Below, in pieces: positions 13,136 through 25,567 of a stretch of 64,000 nt of DNA (position 1 is its first letter; every line of letters starts with the position of its first letter). The stretch is from Amaranthus tricolor. Taxonomy: Eukaryota; Streptophyta; Magnoliopsida; Caryophyllales; Amaranthaceae. The DNA is taken from assembly GCF_026212465.1 (NCBI RefSeq), contig NC_080048.1, forward strand, positions 37,538,375 through 37,602,374, in the 5' to 3' direction. The notes below the pieces were generated by a model. The model did no database searches. It was not told where the DNA came from and saw only the letters and a list, made by a program, of their open reading frames with translations. A program made the position numbers and the translations under genes.

Positions 13136-15150
13136 TATTTATTTATTGGGTGATGAGTTTATTTTTTTGCTCCATCACCTTAATGCTCTAGGTGTGTTTT
13201 TATACTGTCATATTATAATGGATTTTATATTTTGTGTTTCTTTCATTACATGTTTTTTCTAATCATCTTTCACTAATTTCTTGATTTATCTATGCTTTTG
13301 CGTACGCTTGAACCCTTTTTTCTTTTATAATAATTATTCAAGTCAAACCACTTTAAATTTGAGCTCCTCTTAGTTTATTTATTATACCATGTAAAACGAG
13401 TTTTTAAGATAAGAAAAACTTTAATCTTGAATAATAAGTTTTAATTTACTGCAACTTGAAAATTATATTTAGAGCTTTACAAATAAATATGGAAATGTAA
13501 TGGACACAAAATAGATAAGTAAGGGAATCACTTTCAACAAAGTAACCTAAAGCTTGTCTAGTGAGTCAAAAACAAACCTTAAATAAGGTATCACTTAATT
13601 GATTATGTTTTTTAAAGCCTTCAAATGCAAACCCCAAATATCCCCTGATACCTGATACAGTTTAATAGTACATACAGATAAATATAGTTGTTAGTTGATA
13701 GTTGATAATTAATAGCTGAAGCTGATTTTTAACATGTTAGGAGCAACTTATTTAAAAATACTTGAATTATAATAACTAATTATTTCAACCAGACTATCTA
13801 ATTTACCAATATTAATATTTAATAATTTAACCATTTAACTATCTATTTATTTAAAAAATATGAACATCAAGCTATGTTCTAAGCACCCACATGGACTATC
13901 AATTGAGGTTTAAAATAGGGATTACATTGCAATACAACCAACACCAATTAAGATGCTACCTTACATTGAGAATAGACAATACATTGGCCAACTTTTAAAA
14001 ATTAACTGAAGTACTTACTCTCTACCTATATCTACATATAATCTATTTCTATTTTGAATTGTTTCATTTATATTGCAGTATTTTTTTATTCGAAAATAAA
14101 TTTTAATTACTAAAAAATAAAAATATAAAACAACCAAAAATCCAAATATCGATATCTTATTAAAATAAAAATCTAATTAGTACTATCTTATAGGGACAAA
14201 GTAGTGGGTGGCAGACATCAAAATGTCAAGTCAATAACTTAACATCATTGTTTTTGAAAACAAAGTTGTAGATCCAACATGGTTCAGAAAATGCACACTC
14301 TAAAAAGCTTACATCCCTCCTTTTTAGCTGCCACACACATGCAAATCTATGATTTTACCTCTACGTATATTTCATATAACATTTATGCCATTAATTATTA
14401 TCGTAAATTTTATTATACCTGCAATTAATAGTGATATTTTCTCATATAATGTAGTATTAGAACGAAGGTTATACTTTTTTTGTCCCTCTAAGTTTAAAAG
14501 TAAAAGATACATATCGTAAAAAAACTCTTATTATGAGTACTAAACTCAAAAATAGCAAATAAGTGAAGTTTAACATGTAATCCCATATAAGAAAATAATT
14601 ACTACTATAATAAATAACATGTAATTAAAAATAAAAATGAAATAAAAACAATAAATATTTAATTTATTTCTTTAAATTTATATACGTACTTTAATTTTTA
14701 TATTATTTTAAAAATTTACTCTATTTTTTTGTTATGATTTTATGTTTTCTCTCTTATTCAGATTAACAAACTTATTATCTCTCTTTATTTCATTTACATT
14801 GTTTTAATTTATACAATTATTTTTTATTCTTTAACTAGTCCCTACAAATATACTCCTATAATAACTTTTTATTTTATATATAAAATATAAAAATAGGAAA
14901 GGGAGTTAAGTAGCAAAATCTAACCACATTTAACATAAGTAGAAACATCAAGTAGCCATGAATTTACTAATTACCAACAAAAAAAGACAAGCAAAAACCA
15001 AAAAGAGCAATAAAAAGAGAAAGCATCATATGTATGGAATATGCATGTTATTATACCATGCAAACTTCTTGCCCAAGTCATTAGTGGTAATTAAACACAT
15101 TTGAGAGAATACATATCTAATAATAATATCAATTAAAATACTATATTACA
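13136..15150. other. Intergenic DNA 3' of the Dabb gene
   Basis: No gene recognised. AT-rich with weak foldback-type text near 13660-13870. 15151-15211 is immediately downstream of the Dabb stop codon and presumably carries its 3' untranslated region. Confidence 0.4.
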
Positions 15151-15211
15151 TAGAAACAAGTCTAAGGTTCAGGCTCGGATGGTTCAGATCGAATCAGATC
15201 AGACCAGATTC

Positions 15212-16343
15212 CTAAGCAGCTGGCTCGACAGCTGGCTTGACGGGCTTGGCAAGAACAGTAGGGAAATCAAGCAAGATAACCTTGTCAATTGCTTGTGAAA
15301 ATGTGGCTGAAAACTCAACATGTTTAGGATGAGCCAAGAATGCAGTGAACTCTTCTTTGTTGTTGAATGTCATTAAGAATGAATGTGTAAACCCTTGTCT
15401 AAGCATTTCATGGCTCTCCACATCTTCTCCCCTACACAAATTTATGCATTTTTAAGTAATTGTATCTGAACAGATTGATGGTTATTTGCATGTGTAAGAT
15501 GATCGATTGTATAAAATAATTTAGATTTAGACTATATAGTGGCCTCAAAATTTAGTTGTTATTAATTTACATTACTTTTACACTTAGTTTTAAAATTTTG
15601 AAAAACGTTAATATAAAATAGATAGATAAAAAAGATTCAATCTATGCGACTTTACTTTATAGGTGTTTGTTGGGCCATTTAGCTAACTTATTTTGATATA
15701 AATAGAAATTTGAGTGATCAAATCATTTAATAATCAAAATTATAAATAAGTTGTTTTTGAACAAGCTGCTCATAAAAGCGGGTTTAAAATTAATAGATCA
15801 AACCAGCCACTGTAATTAGCTATCAGTCAATTGCTAAACGTGATTTAGACTTCTTACGCCGAGAAAGAGTTTCTAAATTCATAAATCTTTCATCTTTTAC
15901 AAGATTCTATAGATTACATCATAAAACAATTTTTTATTTTCTTTATAAGTAAAGGTACTCCCAAATCCCAATAAAAAATAAGTATTATACAAATTTATAC
16001 TATATTTTTCTTCACATGATGTTGATCTTATTAAAACAAATGACTAAGAAAAAACATAGTATAATTAAGTGATATCTTACTATATATATCCTGATATGAT
16101 CTATTTTTATAACGTTTTCATTTAAAAATAAGTTCAAACAAAATTAAACATAAAAAAAAAAAAAATCAAAAATTCAAAATGGCGTAAATATTAATTAATA
16201 TTCGAGGTTAAAATATTAAATTACCATTCAAAGGATTTGACAGCATCTAATTCTGAGACGAGATCTTGCATTCCTTTAATAATATCTTCCACAACTACTC
16301 CTTCCTTAAACTTTGCCACCACCAAATGTTTGAAATCTCCCAT
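15212..16343 (-). CDS. Stress-responsive A/B-barrel (Dabb) domain protein, two exons
   Basis: Exon 1 is 16225-16343 and exon 2 is 15212-15431 on the minus strand, separated by a 793-bp GT-AG intron that splits a Trp codon. The joined product is 112 residues: an opening MGDFKHLVVAKFKEG, the FEWGEDVESHEMLRQGFTHS block at residues 38-57, and an HPKHVEF motif at 74-80 near the end of the domain. This matches small plant dimeric A/B-barrel proteins such as HS1 and relatives (about 110 residues), which are boiling-stable proteins linked to stress or defence; a catalytic role is not established for most of them. The Pro/Ala/Lys-rich tail (AKPVKPAVEPAA) follows the domain. A TATAAATA box about 90 bases upstream supports the start. 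Splice sites are by eye, but frame, borders and similarity agree. Confidence 0.9.
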
Positions 16344-16431
16344 GATCATCAACACAATTAAACCTCACCTCTATATGCACTTTTTATTCTTAATAATCAC
16401 CTTAAAATGGCACAACAATGAAACAACCTAG

Positions 16432-16439
16432 TATTTATA
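16432..16439 (-). promoter_or_regulatory. TATA box of the Dabb gene
   Basis: TATAAATA on the minus strand, about 90 bases upstream of the start codon, which leaves room for a leader of roughly 60 bases. Confidence 0.7.
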
Positions 16440-18040
16440 CACTATGAAAGTTGTCATGTGTGTCCCTTATAAAATGGGTACCGACCCAATTGATGCTTCG
16501 GCCCATTACCCATTTTGACCCAACTATATTGATGGATGGCAACAACTTCCAAGAAAAAACATGCCACTCTTGTAAAATATTCTCTTTGTCCCACAAGTAG
16601 AGGGGTTTAACATAGACCTGATGATCCAATATTCACCGACCGTGTAATCAAACTTGGTTTGAACCTACATAAAAATAATTAGCAATTATGTAAAAATTAT
16701 CATCAATAAAAAAATTTGATTTTGAATCGGCTTGAAAAATCTAACCCAAAATCAACCTGATAACCAAATGAATACCTCTACGCACAAGTTTTGCGCCATT
16801 TTTTTAGTCTGTCTTCTGGATTTTGTTCCATTTCTCACACTTTTTTTTTATTTTCGTATTTATATTTAACTTATCTCTCTATCTCATGCTTATATTTCTC
16901 CCCCTACACTGTAAAGTGTACCTATTTAACCTTTTTTCTCCTTTTTTTATTTTTGTTTACAGGGTAGACTGAGTAAAAAAAGAAAAATATGTGAAAATGA
17001 ATTCAGTATGTACTTATTCTAGAAAAGTGATAGTTGCTTTCAAAATGAAATATAATTTTTTTCGATAAATAACATTATATCCATTCTAAAATACTTGCAA
17101 TTGATAGTGACATATTTAATGAAACAAATAGTAATATCAATAATAATAAGTATAATAGAACGAAAAAGTAGTATGGACGGATTTAGACAAAAATAATGCA
17201 TGGTACATATGAATGTATGATGGAGATTTGAGATGTGATGAGACCCACCAAATTGTTAACCTAACGAAATAGGGGTAGTGTCCTAACACTAATGTTTGCA
17301 TGTGGTATGGAGTTATGTTACTTGTATTGGTGGCCTTTCTTGTTCCTTAGCTTTACTGGTCCTTTTATTCGTCACGATTTAACCCTCCTACCAATTCCAC
17401 CAACCCTTGCTTCTCTTCTAAAAAATTAGTTTTTTAGCCTGTTTTATTAAATTTAATTTTTTTTAATTTACATCATGTATTTAATTTATCTTTCATTTCA
17501 GCTATAAATTTCTCTAAATTTCTTATAAAATATTCTTCTTTTTGTCATTTTTATTCACCTTTTTAGTTTCACAATTTGTATTTGAGTCTATTTTTTAAAA
17601 CATAACAAATATATATGTAGACGATTTGTTGTTGGAAGATTTAGCTAAAATTTTTTTAGCCATGTAGTAGTGTTAAATTTTAACTGTTATTCCACTTGTT
17701 TGAGACAGTAGTGAAATGTTTAGTAAATAATTATTGTTGACTATTAATTATTTATTATTAGAAAAAAAACGAGAAGAAAAGCAAAAAAATGAATGAAAAA
17801 TCCATGAATGCTTTTTAGTTTTGGCTTCAAAATCAGTTTTTATAATGGCTTAAAAGCTACATCTATTTGAAAAACGCATTTTTTACAGAGCTTTATTTCT
17901 TCTTAAATCCCATTTACAAAACGACAATATCTCTCTTATTTCTTCATCCATCATCAGTTCACCACAACCATGTTAAGAGTAAGCTAATTGGCTTTTTTTT
18001 CAGCTAAGTGTTCAATAAAACTGTTTATCATAAGACTGAT
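16440..18040. other. Intergenic DNA upstream of the Dabb gene
   Basis: Beyond the Dabb promoter I see no gene. The sequence is AT-rich with homopolymer runs, and nothing else could be identified. Confidence 0.4.
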
Positions 18041-18044
18041 TCAT

Positions 18045-18395
18045 ATGGGCATGTTTGAATATTGGCTTTTTCATTGACTTTTTGGTTGACTGTTGACTTT
18101 TGGCTTATTGATTGATGTTTGGTAAATGACGTTTAAGCCTATTGAAAAGTCGGCTTTTAAGCTAAAATAAAAATTACTCCAGTTAGCTTTTTTGTTGGCT
18201 TTTGGTTTGTTGACCCACTTTTTCCCTAATAAACAGTCAACTGCCAGTACCAATATTTACCAAAAATCTACATAAACAACTAACTTTTTTAGCTAGCCTA
18301 AAAGTCAGGAAAAACAACCAACATTCCTATCTTTTCAAATAAGCCAACTAAAAAAGCCAACAGTCAACATCCAATTGCCAAACACCCTTGTAATC
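18045..18395. mobile_element. Long-inverted-repeat MITE with TGTTTG-type ends
   Basis: Left end gggcatgtttgaatattggc then tgactgttgacttttggc; right end, reverse-complemented, gggtgtttggcaattggatg then ttgactgttggctttttt. The arms share GACTGTTGACT / GACTGTTGGCT. Interior AT-rich and non-coding. Size and ends suggest a hAT-like MITE; the class is inference. Confidence 0.6.
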
Positions 18396-18404
18396 AGACT
18401 ATTT

Positions 18405-18690
18405 TTCTAATTGATCATAAGATTATAAGTGATTGTTCATTTAGTAAAGGTTATATGTAATTACTTTAAGACTATCAAAAGATGGTCGCTTTAAGTTTGT
18501 AATTTGTAACTGTTCACTTTAAGATTATAAGTGATCACTTCAAAACTATAAAGCAATCATTTTAAGGTTATAATCACTTTAATAATATAAGTAACCATTT
18601 TAAGAGTATAAGTGATCATTTAAAATCTCTAAACGTATTATAGATCAACCCAATAAAAATAATCTCAATAAAAATCATCTTACGGTCTGA
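18405..18690 (+). repeat. Array of ~21-22 bp repeats (CACTTTAAGATTATAAGTGAT type)
   Basis: Roughly ten degenerate copies of a unit near gtgatcactttaagattata lie between 18420 and 18640. The right edge (tagatcaacccaataaaaat then catcttacggtctgag) resembles the subterminal and terminal parts of the repeat-loaded elements at 11.5-12.7 kb. Related units recur near 41400-41900. Confidence 0.55.
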
Positions 18691-18959
18691 GTCTTCTGTT
18701 TTGGCATAGGGTGATTAGTGATTGGATTCTCTTCATACTTCTATATAATTTGAGGATAGTATGATGAATGATGAGATGTAAATGCCTGACTTTGCCCGAC
18801 AAATTGATAACAAAAATGTCTGTCTCAAATCTCAATTGATAACATCATTTTTATGAGAATATTTCTTTTATTGTTTGGATTTTGGAGTAGTAATTTTGCA
18901 TTATTATTCACCCGTGAGGCCTGGTAGGGGACGCCTTGGCTCTTTAACTAATCTTGTTA

Positions 18960-19108
18960 GAGCTATTCTTATGAGAGACTGTCTCACAGTGAGACGGTTT
19001 TAGTTTTTAAAACAAAAAGTTCATAAACTAAAATTTTTTATTGTTAGGCTATTTAACCCAAGTATGGGGCACGTCTCACAGCGAGACCGTCTAATATAAA
19101 AATTTATG
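18960..19108 (+). mobile_element. GAGAC-family MITE, well preserved
   Basis: Begins gagctattcttatgagagac then tgtctcacagtgagacgg and ends acgtctcacagcgagaccgt then aaaatttatg. Core: aaaaagttcataaactaaaa then ttgttaggctatttaaccc. Best copy for defining a family consensus in this window. Confidence 0.75.
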
Positions 19109-19348
19109 ATCTTATTATGATAGAGAATTGATTCTCAACGTATATGAAAAAGTTTTTCTTGCATGAAAGGGATTCTCCGGTTCAGTCTTAACCCTCAAAT
19201 AAAAAAAAAAAGAGATTTATTAGCTTTTTGATATTGGTTCTTACGTAATTTTCTCTTCTTCCAATCTACCCTATAATTCAAGAAAAAAAAGGGTAAAAAT
19301 TTAGTAATAAATATAAAGAGTGATAGAAATACATAAATAAGAAAAGAA

Positions 19349-19647
19349 AAAGTTATTTATTTGTTTTACGGGTTTTACTATATTTTTCATTTAAATCCGT
19401 TATATGAATTTTGCTACACTTTTGTATTTGGCTATGATCCACCTTCTTTTTCTAATTTATCTTTTTATCTCATCTACATATTTCAAATATTACTTTTTTT
19501 TTTCTTTTCTTAAATATATTTTCACGTGTACTTTTAGCAAATATCGTGACACGAAGAGAATATTTATGTACACAATTATGGTGGCTAGAAATTTGTGGGT
19601 TTAGGCATAGAATTAATAGATTATTAAAGTTGATCAAAAATTGAATT
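19349..19647 (+). repeat. Dispersed duplication, copy 1 (partner at 60.1 kb)
   Basis: About 300 bases are strongly similar, in the same orientation, to 60119-60432. Shared text includes tttgctacacttttgtattt, atttatctttttatctcatc and tttgtgggtttaggc followed by a similar attattaaag segment. The 3' ~90 bases extend beyond a MITE-like core. Confidence 0.8.
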
Positions 19648-20414
19648 TCAAATGCGACACTTGCTAATTTAAGGGAGTATGAATATACGTAGTGATGTAT
19701 ATTGGTTTATATGAGAGGGTAGATGACATAATACAAAGTATTGTAAAATAATTTATTTTAAAATTAAAATAGCTAAGTCGATCCTTTGATCAAGCCAATA
19801 ACTTTCGTATGCACCTCCTCTATTTTATTATACTTGTTATATTTGACTTTTTACGCAATTTAATATGTTTATTACTTATTTATAAATTGCATTATGCATA
19901 ACTATAAATTATAAAAAGTTAATATTATGAAAGCATGAGAATAGACGATTCAAATATGATCTCATTTGACTATATTTCTTTTTTCACATTAACCGCAATA
20001 TATAAAATAAGTTTACATTATAAATAGTGCCAATAACAATCATATAGTGAGTATTTTAGAACAGATGAAACATTTGACAATATTAGTACCGCAAAAATTT
20101 TTATCATGGTATCAAATTAGGTTTAAAATCCTAGCTTAATTTCCTTTCTTCTGAGAATCAGATCCTATGTTAATTGAAATAAGTACTGTATTTTCTTAAT
20201 AAAATCTTTAAGTCGTATATTATCTTCTCTAAGCCTATTATATAAATAATAAAAAGTCATTTCTCTTATTCTATCGGTCGACAGTGGTGCCGGGTGAGGC
20301 TGGCTTCCATAAATATAATGCCGCAAAAAATGGGCAGCACACGTCTGGGATTAGACTGTATTGCAGGCTTTATCATACTTCTAGTAATTAGTATTGGTCC
20401 CTTCCCGCAATATA

Positions 20415-20668
20415 CTCCCCTTCCACTTCAAATGTCTTATTTATTTTTTCACACTATTTAATATACTTATTTAATATTTAATATCCGTTATTATTCATAA
20501 CGAAATGTTATAAAAAATAAATATTAATAATTTTTGCATTGAGATGAATCAAACAAGATCACACTTGACCATGTTTTAATCTATAAATTAAAAATAAAAT
20601 ACAAATTAAAAGTGCTAAGTAAATAGTATAAAAAAATAAATGTCCTATTTTGTGTGGAATGAATGGAT
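20415..20668. mobile_element. Stowaway-like MITE, degenerate
   Basis: Left end TA then ctccccttccacttc; right end gtggaatgaatgga near 20668. The interior has gatgaatcaaacaagatcac, a common middle of these elements (compare 39628-39832). Borders approximate. Confidence 0.45.
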
Positions 20669-20670
20669 TA

Positions 20671-22187
20671 TTATTCCACACCATCCACCAACTTTTAAAA
20701 TTTTTTAGAGTATATAAGATGTTTATTCAAATTATTGTATGATTTTGAATTTTAATGTTATGAGGAGTTTTTTTAATAAAAATTGATTTCCTCTGTATCA
20801 TTTACGTAGAATTGAAGTTAAAATTTATTTTAGATTGTTTAATAATAAACCAGTAGTTAGAGTAGCGACTTTATACTTAAAACCGCTACTTAGAATAGCA
20901 ACTTTATACTAGTGTTTGATTTGAATTAACTCGCAAAATAAACTACCAATGAAAAAAAATGGAAAATGAGTTCTTCCTTTAGTGTAAAGTGAAAATGATT
21001 TTATGGTTACATCAAAAAAAAATTATTTTATGGAGACCAATTTTACTTTTAATATAAAAAAATTGTTTTGTATCAAACTATATTTAAATAAAGTGTGTAC
21101 GGTTGATATGTTATGTTTTTAACTCCGATCATTTTTAAATAGTGTGTATGAGTTGATATATTCATACGATCTTATTTTATATAGAAGTACTAAATTATAT
21201 TTTGTGTTGATTCAGATTATCGTTTTTATTGCGAGTCATTTAGAATTATTTTCACTCCAGTTCAATTTCAGTCTTTGCTCTAACCCACGAGTTAGAATTC
21301 TTTTCATTACTTAAGATATATTTTAAGATTTATTTTTTATTTTATAATAAGTGTCAAAATCTTAACATAAGTAATTGAAAAAAGTAATAGAGATGATCCT
21401 AATCCTAACCAAACCCTTGTCTGTGCACTCTGAAGACTGCAATGCTATCCTCAAGCTACATAGCGTTGCTTTCGGTGGCTTATCAAACAAACATAAAAGA
21501 GGGTCACACACTCACACTAAAGAAAGGTGAAACTTGATAGAATTGACAAATATAATACTCCCTCCTATTTAATTTAGTAGTCTAATTTAGTTTTTTCACA
21601 TTTGTCCAAATAATATTTTAACATTTAATATCTCTAATTATTTTAATTAAAAATTATAAAAAGTTGAACTTCAATCTGATAATTTTTTTTCAAATAAAAT
21701 GTTGGATTTGATTCTCCATGCCCCTCCGTTGGACTTCAACTTCACTAGCCATACCCTGCAATTAAGGTTGCAACTCTATATATCTCCTGAAACAAAATTT
21801 GTATCAAGCAACGGAAGTGTAGTCTATATAAAGCCTTAGATCACTTATCACACAAGTCTTGCCCGTCGTCTCCATTTTCCTCTATACCATGCCATCGAAT
21901 CGCTCACTCACCTGAATAGATCAAAAGAAATATTTGTACTTCCTCCTACATTCTATTCAATTCACAATTACCTAGTTATAATCACGGGAAAGATTCGTGC
22001 GTGTTGTCGATTGCTAATAGATACTTTCGTCTAGCCATTTATCCGGTTACTTCTCGAGGGGTTCGAAATTATAATGTAAACGTTTATAGAACCTCGAATG
22101 AATGTTGCGTTACATACACTAAATGTTTACAAACCCAAGCATGTGGAGAAATGGTGTCCTAGACTTCCACACTTGATATCATCTCAA
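20671..22187. other. Intergenic DNA
   Basis: No gene recognised. A truncated Stowaway-like left end (tactccctcctatttaattt) lies at about 21558 without a clear right end. Confidence 0.35.
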
Positions 22188-22259
22188 AGTTCTGGTTGAA
22201 TCCTCAAGGATGGTAAGAATTCTAGTTCTGGTTGAATCCTCAAGGATGGTAAGAATTCT
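22188..22259 (+). repeat. Perfect 36-bp tandem duplication
   Basis: Two identical 36-base copies, 22188-22223 and 22224-22259, each starting agttctggttgaatcctcaa and ending gtaagaattct. Perfect identity suggests a recent event or an assembly artefact. Confidence 0.95.
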
Positions 22260-22319
22260 ATCTCCAATTCTAAAGGCCAAATCCCCACTTGAATATCATT
22301 CATCCGCATCAAGTATGCC

Positions 22320-22515
22320 CACTCTCTGTTACCAGATTTGGAAACTCACATCCGACACAGGTACGTGTTTAAGTATCTGATCTGACTCAACTAAATTATA
22401 GAAAAATACATTACTTTTAGTTCAAAATGAAAGTGTCTAAGTATCATACAAATGCCCAAGTATTAAGGATCTGACACGTGTATTTGAGGCAAACTGAAGA
22501 GTTAGAGTAACAAAG
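22320..22515 (+). repeat. Dispersed repeat (TACTTGAGGCAAA... family), copy 1
   Basis: Contains atctgacacgtgtatttgag then gcaaactgaagagttagagt. Related text is at 31700-31880 (same strand) and 36028-36200 (opposite strand). Non-coding; class unknown. Confidence 0.5.
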
Positions 22516-23030
22516 CGGCCGCTCTTACACCAGTTAGATACTTATACCGTTAGAGACACTTGTTAAGCAAACTACTATTGGCTCCAAAGTTAGGTACTTC
22601 GGAGTCAACTTTCAGGTAGCTACCCAACTAATGGGGTCAAGAAATTTATGAGTACTTACACACCAAGTTTATCTTGGGCAAATTCGAACGAATCGCAAAT
22701 TCAAAAAGCAAATTATGTTACACGGGATGGACTATCACTTACATATAACACATAACCATAAGTTTTATAAAATATCGAGAAGTCGCTAGTTGCAGATAAT
22801 ATGTTTAAGATCATGTGTCGAGATCGGTATTCTGTACTGACCTGTAGCAATGTTTTTCTTCTGATGCAAATGTTTTTCAATATTGATACGACCTGCAAGG
22901 AAAAACATGTTTTAAATACCTCAACTATATGCAAACAAGACGGTAGTGACAATTGATAAAAATCAAAGACAATGCAACACCATCTAGTCGGACAGATTTT
23001 GGTCGAATGGGGGAAAATGGCCTTCAGCTA

Positions 23031-23250
23031 GAGCCAAACACTGTGTTTGGATAGAGAGAAATTAAGGAAAAGAAACAGGAGGGATTCGGAAAGATGGAGA
23101 ATTTCTTGTTTGGATAACAAAAATAAAGGAGAGGGGTTTGAAAGGAAAACATGCTCCTAAAGTGGAAAGATCTGAAGGGAAAATACTCATTTTCTTTCCT
23201 TTTCTCTTTTCTTCCTTTCTAAACAAACAAAGTGCACTCTCTCTTATTAC
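23031..23250. mobile_element. Foldback MITE with GTGTTTGGATA end
   Basis: Left part ctgtgtttggatagagagaa with purine-rich GGAGAGGGG text; right part pyrimidine-rich ttttcttcctttctaaacaa, complementary in style. A second member lies inside the ELL-like gene intron at 61990-62296. Confidence 0.5.
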
Positions 23251-23703
23251 CCTTACCCTTCCTTCCCCTTCCCCTTCTCTGTCCTTTTTTTTCTCTCCTA
23301 ATTTGATATCAAAATATGGTGTAAGAGTATGCTTTCACAAAATTTATTGGAAATTATATCTAGATTCAAGAAACACAAAAATCCAAGAGAAAAAAAAAAA
23401 AAATTCATCATTTTAAAATTGAAAAATTGAGAAAATAATGTTGCTATTGAGTTTCGAATCCTTGATGTCTTTGAGTAATATGCCCTTGCAACTATATACC
23501 ATCAGGCTAGGAAGAAATTTTTAAACTACAAAATAATTCTAATGCAAATTTAATACTTAGAACAAATTCAATTTTCTTTTCTTTTTCTCTCCTCAAATAA
23601 GACTTAACTCTTATCTTGTCTAATTGTTTCAAGTAAAATTATTGATTAAGGAATTCTCCCAAAACAAAACAAAAGCTCAAGGTGCAAATTAGCACAAAAT
23701 CCA

Positions 23704-23930
23704 ATGTAGATAGTATAGAATAAAAATGCGGTAACGGTCGCGATTACGGTAACAAAATGGTGATGTGTTTATCGTAACGCCTAAATATCAGTCAAAACCA
23801 AAAAATATTCCTTGATACGACCTAAAATGCGATTTTTTACACCTTTATGATGCGCTAAATATCGTTAAAAACCTTTACAATGCGGCCAATACGATGCGGC
23901 CTTGTTTTTACACTATGATACATAGTACCA
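23704..23930. repeat. Repeat rich in GCGGTAACGG-type text
   Basis: Starts tatagaataaaaatgcggta with gtaacggtcgcgattacggt, and later has caatacgatgcggcc. A similar block on the opposite strand lies at about 47440-47545. Possibly a MULE-type non-autonomous element; class uncertain. Confidence 0.4.
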
Positions 23931-24094
23931 TGAACTACTCATTCATGACAATTCTCAACAATAAGTTACTATAGATTAAAATTGTATACTAAATATATTA
24001 AAGTGCACAAAGTGGTAGCATATTTTTTCTTATTTGTTAATGATTGACAGAGTTGAAGGTTCAAACTAAACTGAAGATGATCTAGATATCAAGA

Positions 24095-24190
24095 GGAATG
24101 ACATACAACAGCAACAATGCTAGAGCCTTAATCCCAAAAGATTGAGGCTATATAAACTAATATATTAATTTCAATGGTCGTTCATATGGA
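24095..24190 (-). mobile_element. LINE 3'-end fragment (RTE-like), copy 1
   Basis: The text caacagcaacaatgctagag then ccttaatcccaaaagattga matches the reverse strand of the characteristic 3' end of plant RTE-type LINEs, and closely resembles 27110-27175. Only the tail remains. Confidence 0.5.
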
Positions 24191-24246
24191 TAGCAGGGGA
24201 CGCACCCACGAGAATTGATTTTTTGTTCATAATCATGGGATGTGAG

Positions 24247-24794
24247 TAGGGATGGGCATTTAAGGGTATGGGTCGGGCCTGGACCCTACCCGAATCCGGA
24301 CTCTAATTTTAGGGTAGGGTCCAGACCCGGACCCTGATATTAAGGATCTAAAAATTTAGACCCTGACCCTAAGGGTCCGAACCCTTTGGGTCTAGAACCA
24401 TACCATAAATAGGGTTTGGGAAAAAAAATTTGGGGAAGATGATGAATAGTGTTAGGATAATGAAAATTCTGATTTTCATTTTGGCAAAAGAGAAAAAAAA
24501 AGAAATTACGGAAAAAAAAACATAAAATAAAATGAGGAGGGATTAAATACTGTTTTATACTTAAGCCTAATTTATTTTCTCAATTGTTACAAATTATACT
24601 CATTAATCCAAAAAAAATTGAAAATATAAAAAATAAAAAGGGTCTAAGGGTCGAGTCCGGGTCTACCGAACCCGAAACCTTATAATATTTTTAGACCCGG
24701 ACCCTTAGGGTCCACAAAAAATATACCCTTACCCTTAAAAAAGAGTAGGGTCCATTAGGGTCCGGGTAGGGTCTTAAACCCTTGCCCATCCCTA
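24247..24794. mobile_element. hAT-type non-autonomous element, 548 bp, intact ends
   Basis: Perfect 12-bp terminal inverted repeats (tagggatgggca at 24247-24258 and tgcccatcccta at 24783-24794) are flanked by a perfect 8-bp direct duplication, gatgtgag, at 24239-24246 and 24795-24802. An 8-bp target duplication is the hAT hallmark. Subterminal regions are packed with GGGTCC/GGACCC motifs in both orientations, as expected for transposase binding. The AT-rich centre (about 24420-24640) has no transposase frame, so movement would need a helper element. Confidence 0.92.
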
Positions 24795-25261
24795 GATGTG
24801 AGTCGGTGACTAAGCTTTAATGAGTTGATTGCCACTAACCTGCTGCCCACTCTCCTTCTTTATTTGAATTTAGGAGAAGTAATAAGCGATAAGCACTATA
24901 AGAATAAAGAATTGAAATTTGCAAGTGCTAAGAGCATTGGACAAAAGATAGGAACAAAATACAAATGGAAGAGAATATATGTTATTGTTCATTGGAATGA
25001 ATTTATTTAGTTTTGAATTACTGTTAGATAGGGTAATATAATCTTTATTAAATGTTGATTTATTTTATTTTATATGGGAACTTGAGTTTAAGGTTTATAC
25101 ACGGATCGTAAATACGCTTTTTGTCCCTCTTATTTCGTACCACTTTCTTATTTTAATGTGTACTACTGATTTTGCACTCTTTCCATTCTCAGCAATGGTC
25201 TCACTCTCATTCTTTTAAACTCGTGTACAAACTTATGATCTCTCTACATTTTAAACACTTA

Positions 25262-25567
25262 CGGCCCGTTTGATTAGGGGAATAAAATGGTGGTAACGGA
25301 AATGATTTATAGTGTAAAATTTCATCAAAAGTTTTATATCATTCCCATAGAAATGAAATTTTGATCACAAAAAAGGTTTTTTTTACAAATTTTCATTACC
25401 ACCTAATACCACATCTCCAAATAGTAATACATATGAATAAATTACGAAGATGATTGAAGTTGGACAAACATGACCATTAAGGTAGCCAAGAAATTTTTCA
25501 ACCAAAATTATACTATTTTTTTATTCCCATTGTCACCATTTATTACCATCTATCAAACAGACAATTA
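25262..25567. mobile_element. Foldback MITE with GGCCCGTTTGAT end
   Basis: Left end cggcccgtttgattagggga then aaaatggtggtaac; right end, reverse-complemented, gtctgtttgatagatggtaa then taaatggtg. A TTA lies next to both ends and could be a target duplication (PIF/Harbinger style), which is unproven. Confidence 0.55.

Noticed and set aside
22713..22952. 79-residue minus-strand frame
   Set aside because: No domain, no leader or splice support, lies in repeat-derived DNA.
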